Origin: Subtercola boreus
GTDB lineage: Bacteria > Actinomycetota > Actinomycetes > Actinomycetales > Microbacteriaceae
Assembly: GCF_003399625.1 (NCBI RefSeq)
Contig: NZ_NBXA01000019.1
Coordinates: forward strand, 1 to 45,698
DNA length: 45,698 nt
Direction of reading: 5' to 3'
The notes under the pieces: generated by a model
What the model was told of the DNA's origin: nothing
Databases searched by the model: none
What the model saw: the letters and a program-made list of their open reading frames with translations, nothing else
Program-made: the position numbers and the translations under genes
In this document: piece by piece, positions 6,403-16,201 of the stretch
How the letters are laid out: each line of letters opens with the position of its first letter
Position numbering within the stretch: position 1 is the first letter of the stretch

Positions 6403-7727
6403 ATGTCACAGCTCCAGCACTTCGGATGGTTCTTCGGCCGCGGCTTCGGCCCGCAGGGCTGGGGCGGCCCGACTACCGCTGGAACTACGCATGGCAGCGG
6501 CCCGACATCTACCAGCAGTCGGCCAGGGAGCTCGAGCAGGCGGGGTTCGACCTGCTCATCGTCGAGGACGCGCTCTCGCTCGGCTCGCCGTCGACGCTTC
6601 CGCTCCGGGTCGACTCGGCCTACGGCGGGCCCAAGCATGACCCGCTGCTGCTCGCGCCCTACCTCTTCGGTGCCACCACGCACCTCGGTGTGGCGCCCAC
6701 GGTGAATGCCGGCGCCTACCCGCCCTATCTCGCGGCCCGCCAGTTCGCCACCCTGCAGCACCTCAGCAGCAACAGGTTCGGGGTGAACGTGGTCACGGAT
6801 GTGAAGAGCGCGAGGCGCTTCGGCCTGCCCGAACTCTCGCACGACGCCGCCTACGATCGCGCCGAGGAGTGGCTGGAGGTCGTGCGCCGGCTGTGGCACA
6901 GCTGGGGTTCGGGAGCCTACGTCGGTGACGTCGACTCCGGGCGGTTCGCCGATGCCTCCCGGCTCGACGCGTTCGAGCATCGCGGCGAGTACTTCACGCT
7001 CGACGGGCCCCTCAACGCCCTGCCGTTCGACGAGGGTGTGGGCGATCCGGTGATCGTGTCGCCGGGCGGATCCGGTCGCGGGCTCGCCTTCGCGGGGCAC
7101 CAGTCCGACGTGCAGCTCGCGCTCGCTCCACTCGACGCTTCGAGCGTGCGGGCGTACCGTGCACGCATCCACGACGCCGCCGTGGCCGAGGGCCGGGAAC
7201 CGTCGGACATCGCGGTGCTCTTCGTGATCAAGCCCGAGATCCTGGGCAGCCAGGAGGAGGTGGATCGCCTCGTGCGGGAGTCCGAGCATCCGACCGACGA
7301 CGTTCTGCTCGCCGTTCTCGCCGCACAGTCGAGCGACCTCGAGACCGACCTCACCGGGCTCGACCTCGACCGCCCCCTGCCCGCCGGGGTCTTCGGGCAG
7401 CACGTGTCAGAGGGCACGATCAACAACCTCGTCGGGCGGGGAGGCTCGCTCACCTCCGACACCGTGCGCCAGATCGCGACCCGCAAGGCGCGCAAGGGGC
7501 GGCTCGCCGACGGTTCCGGTTTCGTGGGCACGGCCGTGCAGTTCGCCGACTTCGTCGAGGAGCTCGGCGACACGTGCGACAACGACGGCTTCATCATCAA
7601 CGGCGACCTGCATCCTGTCACCGTGCACCGGATGCTCGACGAGACCGTGCCCGAACTCCGTCGCCGTGGCATCCTCCGTACCTCCTTCGGCGGCGGCGGC
7701 CTCCGAGCGAACCTCCGCGACTTCTGA
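6403..7727 (+). pseudogene. LLM-class flavin-dependent monooxygenase (NtaA/SnaA/SoxA-like) with a -1 frameshift
   Basis: Flavin-dependent monooxygenase of the bacterial luciferase-like fold, about 441 residues if repaired. ATG 6403 opens with SQLQHFGWFFGRGFGPQGWG, the typical family start, but the next conserved part (RPDYRWNYAWQRPDIYQQSARELEQAGFD) is in the following frame. One missing base near 6465 separates them. The remainder (SLGSPSTLPL, FGVNVVTDVKSARRFG, VSPGGSGRGLAFAGHQSDVQLA) is uninterrupted to TGA at 7725-7727, so selection appears recent or the base is a sequencing error. An ATG at 6426 in the second frame could restart translation without the first strand. Such enzymes need FMNH2 from a separate reductase, which is not in the window. 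mesX begins 32 bases downstream. Confidence 0.75.
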
Positions 7728-7759
7728 CGCCCCTCAATAGATCGGTCTGTGCTCGAACG

Positions 7760-8803
7760 ATGATCAATGTGACGTTCTCCCTGGAGAGAACCCGATTCGA
7801 TGAGGACTATCGCCCTCGCGGCGATTCGCGCATCACGACGAACTTCGCCAACCTGGCGCGGGGCGAGAACCGCGAGCAGAACCTGCGGAAGGCCCTGGGG
7901 ATGATCGACAGGCGGTTCGCCGAACTCGCCCACGTGGGCGGCGGAAGCGGGGATCGGTACTCGATCGAACTCGACATCGTCTCGGTGAGCGTCGCCATCG
8001 ACGGTGGCAGCGACGGTGGCGGCCAAAGCGGTGGCGGCGGAGGCGGCGGTGACGCCATGCCGGTGATCGAAGTGCTGCAGACCACCCTGGTCGACCGACG
8101 GTCCGGTGAACGCATTCAGGGCATCACAGGGAACAACTTCTCGTCGTACGTCAGGGACTACGACTTCAGCATCCTGCTCCCCGAGTACAACAGGAACCAG
8201 CTCGCGGCCGGCCTCCCCAACGACTTCGGGGTTCTGCACGGAAACCTGTTCAAGGCGTTTCTGAGTTCCGACGCCTATGCCCGGAACTTCGCCAAGCCGC
8301 CCGTCATCTGTCTCAGCGTCTCGACCAGCAAGACCTACCGGCGTACCGAGAATCGTCACCCTGTGCTGGGCGTCGAGTACCGGCAGAGTGAGTACTCGCA
8401 GACGGATGCCTACTTCGCGAAGATGGGGCTGGGCGTCCGCTTCTTCCTCCCCCCGAATGGCGTGGCCCCTCTGGCCTTCTATCACCTCGGTGATCTGCTC
8501 GGTACGTACAGCGACCTCGAACTGGCCGCTACGATCGGAGCGATGGAGACCTTCCAGAAGATCTACCGACCGGAGGTCTACAACGCCACCTCCGTAGCGG
8601 GCGCCCTGTACCGGCCGAGCCTCGCGAACCCGGACTTCTCGCCTATCCCGATCGTCTACGACCGCGAAGAGCGCAGCCGGCTGGCCCTCGAGCAGGGCAG
8701 GTTCGCAGAGGAGTACTTCATCACTCCGCACAGGGCCGCGCTCGAGGAGTGGTCGAACAGCGTCACGGTCCATCAGCTCGATCCGCACGGAGAACGGTCA
8801 TGA
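7760..8803 (+). CDS. mesX: DUF1852 protein MesX, partner of core methionine synthase MesD
   Basis: A 347-residue protein of the DUF1852 family, recognised by its sequence (INVTFSLERTRFDEDYRP, GNNFSSYVRDYDFSILLPEYNRN, STSKTYRRTENRHPVLGVEYRQSEYSQTD split over the middle) and by its fixed position next to a folate-domain-free MetE-like protein. Work on folate-independent methionine synthases showed that MesD needs DUF1852 (MesX) and oxygen. The chemistry of MesX itself is not known. There is a Ser/Gly-rich insert at about 74-96 (GGSDGGGQSGGGGGGGD) that is probably a flexible loop. ATG 7760 is chosen by alignment to the conserved start; the ribosome binding site is weak. Its TGA overlaps the mesD ATG by 4 bases. 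Confidence 0.8.
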   Translation: MINVTFSLERTRFDEDYRPRGDSRITTNFANLARGENREQNLRKALGMIDRRFAELAHVGGGSGDRYSIELDIVSVSVAIDGGSDGGGQSGGGGGGGDAMPVIEVLQTTLVDRRSGERIQGITGNNFSSYVRDYDFSILLPEYNRNQLAAGLPNDFGVLHGNLFKAFLSSDAYARNFAKPPVICLSVSTSKTYRRTENRHPVLGVEYRQSEYSQTDAYFAKMGLGVRFFLPPNGVAPLAFYHLGDLLGTYSDLELAATIGAMETFQKIYRPEVYNATSVAGALYRPSLANPDFSPIPIVYDREERSRLALEQGRFAEEYFITPHRAALEEWSNSVTVHQLDPHGERS

Positions 8804-9843
8804 ACACAGTACGTCCGACATCCACACTTCCGACCTCCACCGCCGGCAGCCTGCCCAAGCCCTCGTGGCTCGCAGAGCCCGAGAAGCTCTGGTCGCCCTG
8901 GAAGCTCGACGGCGACGAGTTGGCGGAGGGCCGGCGGGATGCCCTCCGCCTGTCGCTGCTGGATCAGCAGCAGTCGGGAATCGACATCGTGAGCGACGGC
9001 GAGCAGACCCGCCAGCACTTCGTCACCACCTTCATCGAGCACCTCAGTGGAGTCGATTTCGAGAACCGGAGGACGGTCAGGATCCGCGACCGCTACGACG
9101 CCTCTGTGCCCACCGTGGTCGGCGCCGTGACCCGGGAGCAGCCGGTCTTCGTCGACGATGCGAGGTTCCTCCGGGCACAGACCGGCCAGCCCATCAAGTG
9201 GGCCCTGCCCGGGCCGATGACCATGGTCGACACTCTCTACGACGCCCATTACGGGAGCCGGGAGAAGCTGGCCTGGGAGTTCGCCACCATCCTCAACCAG
9301 GAGGCGAGAGAGCTGCAGGATGCGGGCGTCGACATCATCCAGTTCGATGAGCCCTCCTTCAACGTCTTCTTCGACGAGGTGAACGACTGGGGCGTGGCCG
9401 CGCTGGAGAGAGCGATCGAAGGGCTCACCTGCGAGACGGCGGTGCACGTCTGTTACGGCTACGGCATCAAAGCCAACACCGACTGGAAACAGACCCTCGG
9501 GGCGGAGTGGCGCCAGTACGAAGCGATCTTCCCGAAGATCCAGGCCTCCGACATCGACATCGTCTCGCTTGAGTGCCACAACTCGCACGTACCCCTCGAC
9601 CTGATCGAGCTCATCCGGGGCAAGAAGGTCATGGTCGGTGCCATCGACGTGGCGACCACCGCCATCGAGACACCGGAGGAGGTCGCCCACACGCTGCGGA
9701 GATCGCTGCAGTTCGTCGACGCCGACAAGCTCTACCCCTCCACCAACTGCGGCATGGCGCCCCTGCCCCGGGGAGTTGCCCGGGCCAAGCTCGCCGCGCT
9801 CGGGGCGGGGGCGGAGATCATCCGAAGCGAGCTCTCGGCGTAG
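8800..9843 (+). CDS. mesD: Folate-independent core methionine synthase MesD
   Basis: 347 residues, the length of the C-terminal catalytic barrel of MetE alone; there is no N-terminal folate domain. Zinc/homocysteine ligands are all visible: H216 and C218 (HVCYG), E258 (SLECHNSH) and C317 (STNCGMAPLPR). D183-E184 in IQFDEPSF is the family homocysteine-binding region. Together with DUF1852 in the same operon this matches the MesD family, which makes methionine from homocysteine without 5-methyltetrahydrofolate or cobalamin and depends on O2. The methyl donor is unknown. Translation is coupled to mesX through ATGA. Confidence 0.82.
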   Translation: MNTVRPTSTLPTSTAGSLPKPSWLAEPEKLWSPWKLDGDELAEGRRDALRLSLLDQQQSGIDIVSDGEQTRQHFVTTFIEHLSGVDFENRRTVRIRDRYDASVPTVVGAVTREQPVFVDDARFLRAQTGQPIKWALPGPMTMVDTLYDAHYGSREKLAWEFATILNQEARELQDAGVDIIQFDEPSFNVFFDEVNDWGVAALERAIEGLTCETAVHVCYGYGIKANTDWKQTLGAEWRQYEAIFPKIQASDIDIVSLECHNSHVPLDLIELIRGKKVMVGAIDVATTAIETPEEVAHTLRRSLQFVDADKLYPSTNCGMAPLPRGVARAKLAALGAGAEIIRSELSA

Positions 9844-9870
9844 GTTCGGAGCCCGGAGTCGACGGCGTCG

Positions 9871-9889
9871 ACAGAGGGGGGACCTCTGT
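9871..9889 (+). terminator. Hairpin downstream of mesD
   Basis: Perfect 7-base arms ACAGAGG and CCTCTGT enclose GGGGA, 28 bases after the mesD stop. Only two T residues follow, so it would be a weak intrinsic terminator; position is the main support. Confidence 0.4.
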
Positions 9890-9950
9890 TGCAGATGCGG
9901 TCAACAAGAATGGGGGCCAACTGTCGTTCATCGAATCGAAGAGGACGAAG

Positions 9951-10220
9951 ATGTCGGGTAAGCGCAACCGGCTGCCGACGATGGCCGATGTGGCCGCACT
10001 GGCGGGGGTCTCACCGCTGACCGTATCCCGTGCTCTGCGCGGTCTCGACTCCGTGACCGCGTCCACGAGGCGAAGCGTTGAGGAGTGGCGACTGGAGTCC
10101 GGAAGAGGGCTACCGCAATGGACTCATCCTCGGCAGGATGCCCGTCGATCGAGTTCTGGCGCTCATCGAAGCGGCGCCCGCGCCAGCCGAGGTGGTCACC
10201 GTCGAGCCGCAGCTCCGATC
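9951..10220 (+). pseudogene. LacI-family regulator remnant with a large internal deletion
   Basis: ATG 9951 begins a normal LacI-type DNA-binding domain (PTMADVAALAGVSPLTVSRALRGLDSVTASTRRSVEE), which stops matching at about 10085. A second stretch in another frame, RNGLILGRMPVDRVLALIEAAP then AEVVTVEPQLR, resembles the extreme C-terminus of LacI regulators. The sugar-binding core of about 250 residues is missing. The HTH assignment is firm; the C-terminal piece is a weaker match. At its end it runs into a remnant on the other strand. Confidence 0.6.
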
Positions 10221-10380
10221 TCCCCGTACCTCCCCAGGAGCGTTTCGTCGACCCAGACGAAACCCTTATCGAACCCCGGGAGGTGAAGGTGAGCATCCGC
10301 CGACTCGGCGACGGACAGCACCGCGGTGAGGAGCCCCGCCCGGCGAAGTGACGACGTCGGTACACGATGACGGTGTGTGG
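10196..10380 (-). pseudogene. C-terminal remnant of a GH35-like beta-galactosidase
   Basis: Reading leftwards, one frame gives AGLLTAVLSVAESADAHL followed by HLPGFDKGFVWVDETLLGRYGEIG. GH35 enzymes carry the corresponding segment (TA-x-L-V, ADAFL, PG-KGFVWVN, LGRYWEIGP) in their C-terminal beta-domain. The upstream limit is uncertain (about 10345-10390) and the frame closes at 10196. No catalytic domain is present. Together with the LacI remnant this suggests that a small galactoside locus once stood here. Confidence 0.5.
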
Positions 10381-10490
10381 ACAGCGTTCCGCCGACACCG
10401 GCTCATCTGACGCCGCGCCCGCGATGTCTTCCCCGATTCCCAGCCGGTCGCGGGCAGGTGTCGATTCGAAGCTGTACTGGCCTCAGAAAA

Positions 10491-10669
10491 TCATTGCGGT
10501 GGAAACAGACTCGGCAACCCCGGCCGCAGCCGTTCGTCGAACGCCCAGGTCAGACTTCTCGCAAACGGGTCTGTCAAGTGGCTGTCATCACGGTACGTCA
10601 CGACGTTGCCGATCGCGGCGTTGCAAACATCGCCCGGACAGAGCAGGTCGTTCAGGTTGAGGGGTATGA
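10491..10669 (-). pseudogene. C-terminal remnant of an OafA-like acyltransferase (SGNH domain)
   Basis: The leftward frame reads PLNLNDLLCPGDVCNAAIGN, then VVTYRDDSHLTDPFARSLTWAF, and ends at TGA 10493-10491. C-P-x-x-x-C-x-x-x-IGN-x-x-x-YRDD-x-HLT is the C-terminal signature of the SGNH domain fused to membrane acyltransferase-3 proteins. A stop lies about 30 bases before the homology, so the acyltransferase body has been lost. Confidence 0.6.
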
Positions 10670-10963
10670 CACGAGGCGAGCCTCGGTGCCGTCGTCACCC
10701 GAGGTCAATCCGACTGGTCTCTGGGGCCGGCCTCAGGATGGGCGGGCCGCTCCGTTACGGTGCGGGCGAGCCGTTCGGGTGACGCGGTGACGATCCGGGC
10801 CCGGGTGGATGAGGAGATGTGGCGCCTGGTTCGGGTGGCGCCGCTCCGACCTGAAGCCGTGGTGAGCGCCGGGCCGTTCTGCTGCGCGCCGTCACGGGCG
10901 GGCCTCGTCGTTCTCTTCACTTCGTGGCGCACGACCGACGCGGACATCAGCCTCCACCCCTGA
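10670..10963 (+). pseudogene. C-terminal remnant of a DUF1349 protein
   Basis: The frame from about 10670 reads EASLGAVVTRGQSDWSLGPA, GWAGRSVTVRASRSGDAVTI, RARVDEEMWRLVRVAPL and SAGPFCCAPSRAGLVVLFTS, ending at the stop 10961-10963. This matches the end of DUF1349 (concanavalin-like) proteins, with the SDWS and GPFC-x-x-P-R-G landmarks. A stop codon (10667-10669) precedes it, so roughly the first half of the domain is absent. A short protein from GTG 10760 is possible but unlikely to fold. Confidence 0.55.
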
Positions 10964-11110
10964 CCGACCGTCCGGCCAAGTGAGACCGGCTGTCGCCCGC
11001 TTGCGGACATGACCGCTTGAGGATGTTGCGACCGCAACCGGGCTGCTGCCGGAGTTGGGCAGCGACCGACAACGGCTCGCCGGAGGCGAAAACCACTCGA
11101 AAGGCCAGCC

Positions 11111-12469
11111 ATGCCCGAGTGGTACACCCTGGGCGTCGTTGCGCTCGTGATCGCGGCGGTCGTCGTGGTGATCGTGCGGTTCCGCGTCAATCCCGTCATC
11201 GCGTTGGCGCTCGGTGCGGCTGCGATCGGCCTGCTCACGGGGCTCGGCCCGGTCGACACCGTCTCGGCCATGACCCAGGGCTTCGGCGACGTGATGATGG
11301 AGGCGGGCATCCTGATCGGCTGGGGGGTACTGATCGGGGCCATGCTGAACGAGCTCGGCGCCATCACCCGGCTCGTCGAGAGCCTGATGCGCGTCTTCGG
11401 GCGGCGCGGCATCCCGTACGCCCTCGGCCTGTCGCTCGCGACCTACCTGCAGACGGTCTTCGTCGACGTGCTGATCGTGATCGCGGCGCCTCTCGCCCGG
11501 CGCATCGCCCCGCGGCTCGGGCGCGTCGGCACCGGCATCGTGGGGGTGACCTTCGCCGTCGGGCTCGAGATGGGGATCGTGATGATGGTGCCGGGGTTCG
11601 CGGCGGTCGCTCTGGCGGGCCTCCTCGGGGTGCCGCTGGGGGTGATGATGCTCGGGGGCTTCGCGGTGGTGGCGCCGACGGTCGTGCTGACCATCCTGCT
11701 GATGTCGCTGTTCTTCCGGCTCGGCTTCTGGAACCCCGAGCGTGACGAGCCGGTCGTGGTGCGCGACGACGATGAAGCCCCCGCACCGCAGGCGGCAGGG
11801 GGAGGCGAACCTGACGAAAAGGAGCAACCGCTGCTGCTGCTGTTCGCCCCGATGCTGGTCGCCCTCGCGCTGATCGCCGCTCAGGCGGTGCTCTCCGTGG
11901 CCGGGATCGAGGTGCCCGTGATGCAGTTCCTCGGCAGCCCGATCATCGCCCTGCTCCTCGCCGTGATCGCGACCGGCATCACCGGCCGCGCGGCCGTCGG
12001 CAGCAAGCGCATCGAGAACGCCGTGGTGAAGGGCTTCCAGGACGGCGGCCAGATCTTCCTTCTCACCGGCATCGGCGGGTCGCTGGCCGCGGTGATCGCG
12101 AAGGGCGACCTCGGTGCGGTGCTGCAGGGCTACTTCTCGGCGACGGCGTTCGCCCCCATCCTGCTGGTCTGGGCGATGGCGGCGGTGCTGCACATCGCGG
12201 TCGGCTCGGTGACCCTCTCGGCCATCACGGCGGCCGGCATCATCGCGCCCGTCGCGCACACGAGGGGGCTCGACCCCCTGCTCATTGCGCTCGCCGCCGG
12301 GTCGGGGGCGCTGTTCTGCATCCACGTGACGTCGAACACCTTCTGGTTGCTGCAGAGCTTCCTCGACCAGTCGGTTCGGGGCGCCCTCAAGACCGTGACC
12401 GTCGGCGTCTCGCTTGCTTCGGTGATCGCGCTCGGGATGACGCTCCTGATCTCGCTGGCGCTGTCCTGA
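11111..12469 (+). CDS. GntP-family permease (gluconate/organic acid:H+ symporter)
   Basis: Polytopic inner-membrane transporter of 452 residues, the usual GntP length. At least ten hydrophobic segments are visible, beginning with YTLGVVALVIAAVVVVIV; a charged Pro/Ala/Glu-rich cytoplasmic loop lies at about 212-240. The motif GLEMGIVMMVPG and the terminal SGALFCIHVTSNTFWLLQ segment are typical. The family imports gluconate and related sugar acids; the substrate is not readable here. AAAGG precedes the ATG. It stands alone: the graveyard of pseudogenes lies upstream and an iron-transport operon starts 86 bases downstream. Confidence 0.82.
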   Translation: MPEWYTLGVVALVIAAVVVVIVRFRVNPVIALALGAAAIGLLTGLGPVDTVSAMTQGFGDVMMEAGILIGWGVLIGAMLNELGAITRLVESLMRVFGRRGIPYALGLSLATYLQTVFVDVLIVIAAPLARRIAPRLGRVGTGIVGVTFAVGLEMGIVMMVPGFAAVALAGLLGVPLGVMMLGGFAVVAPTVVLTILLMSLFFRLGFWNPERDEPVVVRDDDEAPAPQAAGGGEPDEKEQPLLLLFAPMLVALALIAAQAVLSVAGIEVPVMQFLGSPIIALLLAVIATGITGRAAVGSKRIENAVVKGFQDGGQIFLLTGIGGSLAAVIAKGDLGAVLQGYFSATAFAPILLVWAMAAVLHIAVGSVTLSAITAAGIIAPVAHTRGLDPLLIALAAGSGALFCIHVTSNTFWLLQSFLDQSVRGALKTVTVGVSLASVIALGMTLLISLALS

Positions 12470-12503
12470 GCTTCTTCGACGCGTGGTGCGGCATCCACGA
12501 GAG

Positions 12504-12522
12504 TGAGGGTAGCCTTACATAA
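12504..12522 (+). promoter_or_regulatory. IdeR/DtxR-like iron box
   Basis: The 19-mer TGAGGGTAGCCTTACATAA agrees with the DtxR/IdeR consensus TTAGGTTAGGCTAACCTAA at 14 of 19 positions, keeping the conserved AGG, TAG, CT and TAA contacts. It lies 33 bases before the start of the Fe(III)-binding lipoprotein gene, where a repressor would block transcription when iron is plentiful. Confidence 0.6.
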
Positions 12523-12555
12523 CCCGAAAACTGAGCGTGAAAGCCCGAAGGATCC

Positions 12556-13599
12556 ATGAAACGCCTCCCCCTCCTCATCGCCGTCTCCGCAGCGGTCGCT
12601 CTCGCCCTCTCCGCCTGTTCCGGTTCCAGCCCGACGCCGGGCGCCTCGGGCGACTCCGCCTCCCTCGCCGGCACCTCGATCACGGTCTACAACGCCCAGC
12701 ACGAAGAACTCACGCAGGCCTGGGCAGACGCCTTCACGGCGCAGACCGGCGTGAAAGTGACCCTCCGGAACGGCGACGATTCCGAGCTGTCGAACCAGCT
12801 CGTCGCCGAGGGCGCGGCCTCGCCCGCCGACGTGTTCCTCACCGAGAACTCACCGGCGATGTCGCTGGTCGAGAACGCGGGTCTGTTCGCCGACGTCGAT
12901 GCGGCGACGCTCGCGCAGGTTCCGGATGCGTACAGACCGTCGACCGCGAAGTGGACCGGAATCGCCGCCCGCTCCACGGTGCTGGTCTACAACCCGTCGT
13001 TGCTGCCCGAAGCCGACCTGCCCGCATCCCTCAGCGACCTCGCCGACCCGGCATGGAAAGGACGCTGGGCCGCGTCCCCGGGAGGAGCCGACTTCCAGGC
13101 GATCGTGTCGGCCTACCTCGACCTCAAGGGTTCCGACGCAACGCTCGCCTGGCTCACCGCGATGAAGACGAACTACGTCGACTACAAGGGCAACAGCACC
13201 GTGATGAAGGCCGTCAACGCCGGTCAGGTGCCGGCGGGCGTGATCTACCACTACTACTGGGCCATCGACCAGGCCGGCACGAAGGAGAACAGCGGCAATA
13301 CGAAGCTGTACTACTTCAAGAACCAGGATCCGGGCGCGTTCGTGAGCATCTCGGGCGGGGGAGTGCTGGCCTCGAGTAAGAACCAGGCCGCGGCGCAGGC
13401 GTTCCTCGCCTTCCTCACCGGCACGGCCGGCCAGACGATCCTCCAGACCGGCACAAGCTTCGAATATCCTGTGGCCAGCGATGTCACTCCGAATCCGGCG
13501 TTGCCCGCACTCGACACTCTCGATGCTCCCGCGATCGACCCGTCGACGCTGAACAGCACCCAGGTCACCGACCTCATGACCCAGGCCGGCCTCATCTGA
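12556..13599 (+). CDS. Fe(III) ABC transporter substrate-binding lipoprotein (FbpA/AfuA type)
   Basis: 347 residues with a lipoprotein signal peptide: positive MKRL, hydrophobic core and lipobox LSAC at 18-21. The mature start GTSITVYNAQHEELTQAWADAF is the usual opening of ferric-ion binding proteins of the type-2 periplasmic fold. The Tyr-Tyr pair in VIYHYYWAID corresponds to the ferric-coordinating tyrosines of the family. It is the first gene of a three-gene operon with an IdeR-like box upstream; the next gene starts on the last base of its stop (TGATG), so expression is coupled. Confidence 0.85.
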   Translation: MKRLPLLIAVSAAVALALSACSGSSPTPGASGDSASLAGTSITVYNAQHEELTQAWADAFTAQTGVKVTLRNGDDSELSNQLVAEGAASPADVFLTENSPAMSLVENAGLFADVDAATLAQVPDAYRPSTAKWTGIAARSTVLVYNPSLLPEADLPASLSDLADPAWKGRWAASPGGADFQAIVSAYLDLKGSDATLAWLTAMKTNYVDYKGNSTVMKAVNAGQVPAGVIYHYYWAIDQAGTKENSGNTKLYYFKNQDPGAFVSISGGGVLASSKNQAAAQAFLAFLTGTAGQTILQTGTSFEYPVASDVTPNPALPALDTLDAPAIDPSTLNSTQVTDLMTQAGLI

Positions 13600-15118
13600 T
13601 GAACGCGGGGCGGCGGCGGCCGTCACTCCTGCTGGTCGTGGTGGCGGTGTTGGCCGTCGTGATGCTGCTGCCCGTCGGCTACGTGGTCGCCATCGGGTTC
13701 CAGGTCGGTTGGCCGACGCTCGCCCCGCTGGTCTTCCGGCCGAAAGTCGGCGAACTGCTGGTCAACACCGTGCTGCTCGTCGTGCTCGGAGTTCCCGTGA
13801 CGGTAGTGCTCGGGGTGGGCGGCGCGTGGCTCGTGGAGCGCACGAACCTCCCGGGCCGGCGCGTCTGGGCAGTTCTGCTCGCCGCTCCGCTGGCCATCCC
13901 GGCGTTCGTGAGCAGCTACGGCTGGGTCAGCGCCATTCCCTCGATCGGAGGTATCGGCGGGGGCCTTCTCGTTGCGACTCTGGCCTACTACCCGTTGGTC
14001 TATCTCCCGGCGGTCGCTACGCTCCGTCGGCTGGACCCTGCGCTCGAGGAATCCGCCCGGGCGCTCGGGCTGGGTCCCTGGGGGGTCTTCGCGCGTGTCG
14101 TTCTGCCGCAGTTGAGGCTCGCGGTCTGGGGCGGCGGCCTCGTCGTCGCCCTGCACCTGCTGTCGGAGTACGGCGCGTTCGCGCTCATCCGGTTCGACAC
14201 GTTCACCACCGCGATCGTGGTGCAGTACCAGTCCACCTTCGCCGGGCCCGCTGCCAGCGCGCTCGGCATCGTGCTCGCCGGTCTCTGCCTCATCCTGCTC
14301 GTCGGCGAATCTGCGACGCGCGGCACGGCGAGGTACTCCCGGGTCGGATCGGGCGCGGCGAGGTCTGCAGTGGTGCAGCGACTCGGCTGGTCGGCGCCCT
14401 TCGCGTTGGCCGCGCTGGCGGCGCTGCTGGTCGCGGCAATCGGTGTGCCCGCGGCGAGTCTCGTGCGCTGGCTCAGCATCGGCGACCCCTGGTCGCAGCG
14501 TGAGCTACCGGGGGCGATCATCCAGACGGCCGGCCTGGCCGTGACCGGTGCCGTCGTGACCGTGCTCGTCGCCCTTCCCATCGCCTGGCTCACCGTTCGA
14601 CGCCCGGGGCGCCTGGCCCGCTTTCTCGAGGGTGCCTACTACCTCGCCAGCAGTCTGCCGGCCATCATCATTGCGCTGGGGCTCGTCACCATCACCATCA
14701 GGATCGTTCCGGCGCTGTACCAGTCCGTGTTCACCGTGGTGCTCGCCTACGTCATCATCTTCCTGCCCCGCGCTCTCGTGAGCCTCCGGGCCGGTATCGC
14801 CCAGGCGCCGGTCTCCCTCGAAGAAGCCGCCCGGTCTCTCGGCCGCTCACCCCTTGCAGCCCGGGCGCAGGTGACCCTGCCGCTCATCCTCCCTGCCCTC
14901 GGCGCCGGGGCCGCGCTGGTGGGTCTCGGTGCCGCGAACGAACTCACCGCGACACTCCTGCTCGCCCCCAGCGGCACACGGACTCTCGCCACGCAGTTCT
15001 GGTCGGCCAGCTCGTCTGTCGCCTACTCCGACGCCGCCCCGTACGCGTTGCTGCTCATCGCACTGTCGTTTCCCTCGGTGGCCATCCTCTTCCTGCAGAC
15101 CCGAAAGCGTGCTCGCTG

Positions 15119-15119
<1 letters not shown>
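13599..15119 (+). CDS. Fe(III) ABC transporter permease (FbpB type, two permease domains)
   Basis: 506 residues, the length of fused double-domain iron permeases. Two binding-protein-dependent transport modules are visible, each with an EAA loop: EESARALGLGPWGVFARVVLP at about residues 148-168 (20 of these residues are diagnostic) and EEAARSLGRSPLAARAQVTLP in the second half. About 12 membrane helices are expected. Both neighbours overlap it by one base (TGATG), which indicates a tightly coupled operon. Acts in the cytoplasmic membrane with the preceding binding protein and the following ATPase. Confidence 0.87.
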
Positions 15120-16159
<1,040 letters not shown>

Positions 16160-16201
16160 GGAGCGGGGCGAGCGGCAGTCGTGGAAGGAGAACGACGTCT
16201 C

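Noticed and set aside
6917-8788. A 623-codon open frame on the minus strand
   Set aside because: It lies opposite the LLM monooxygenase and mesX; it reads as low-complexity Arg/Ser/Glu sequence and has no family features. High GC keeps antisense frames open.
10892-12325. A 477-codon minus-strand frame rich in His, Asp, Arg and Glu
   Set aside because: It is the antisense of the GntP permease; the composition is the typical mirror of a hydrophobic GC-rich gene.
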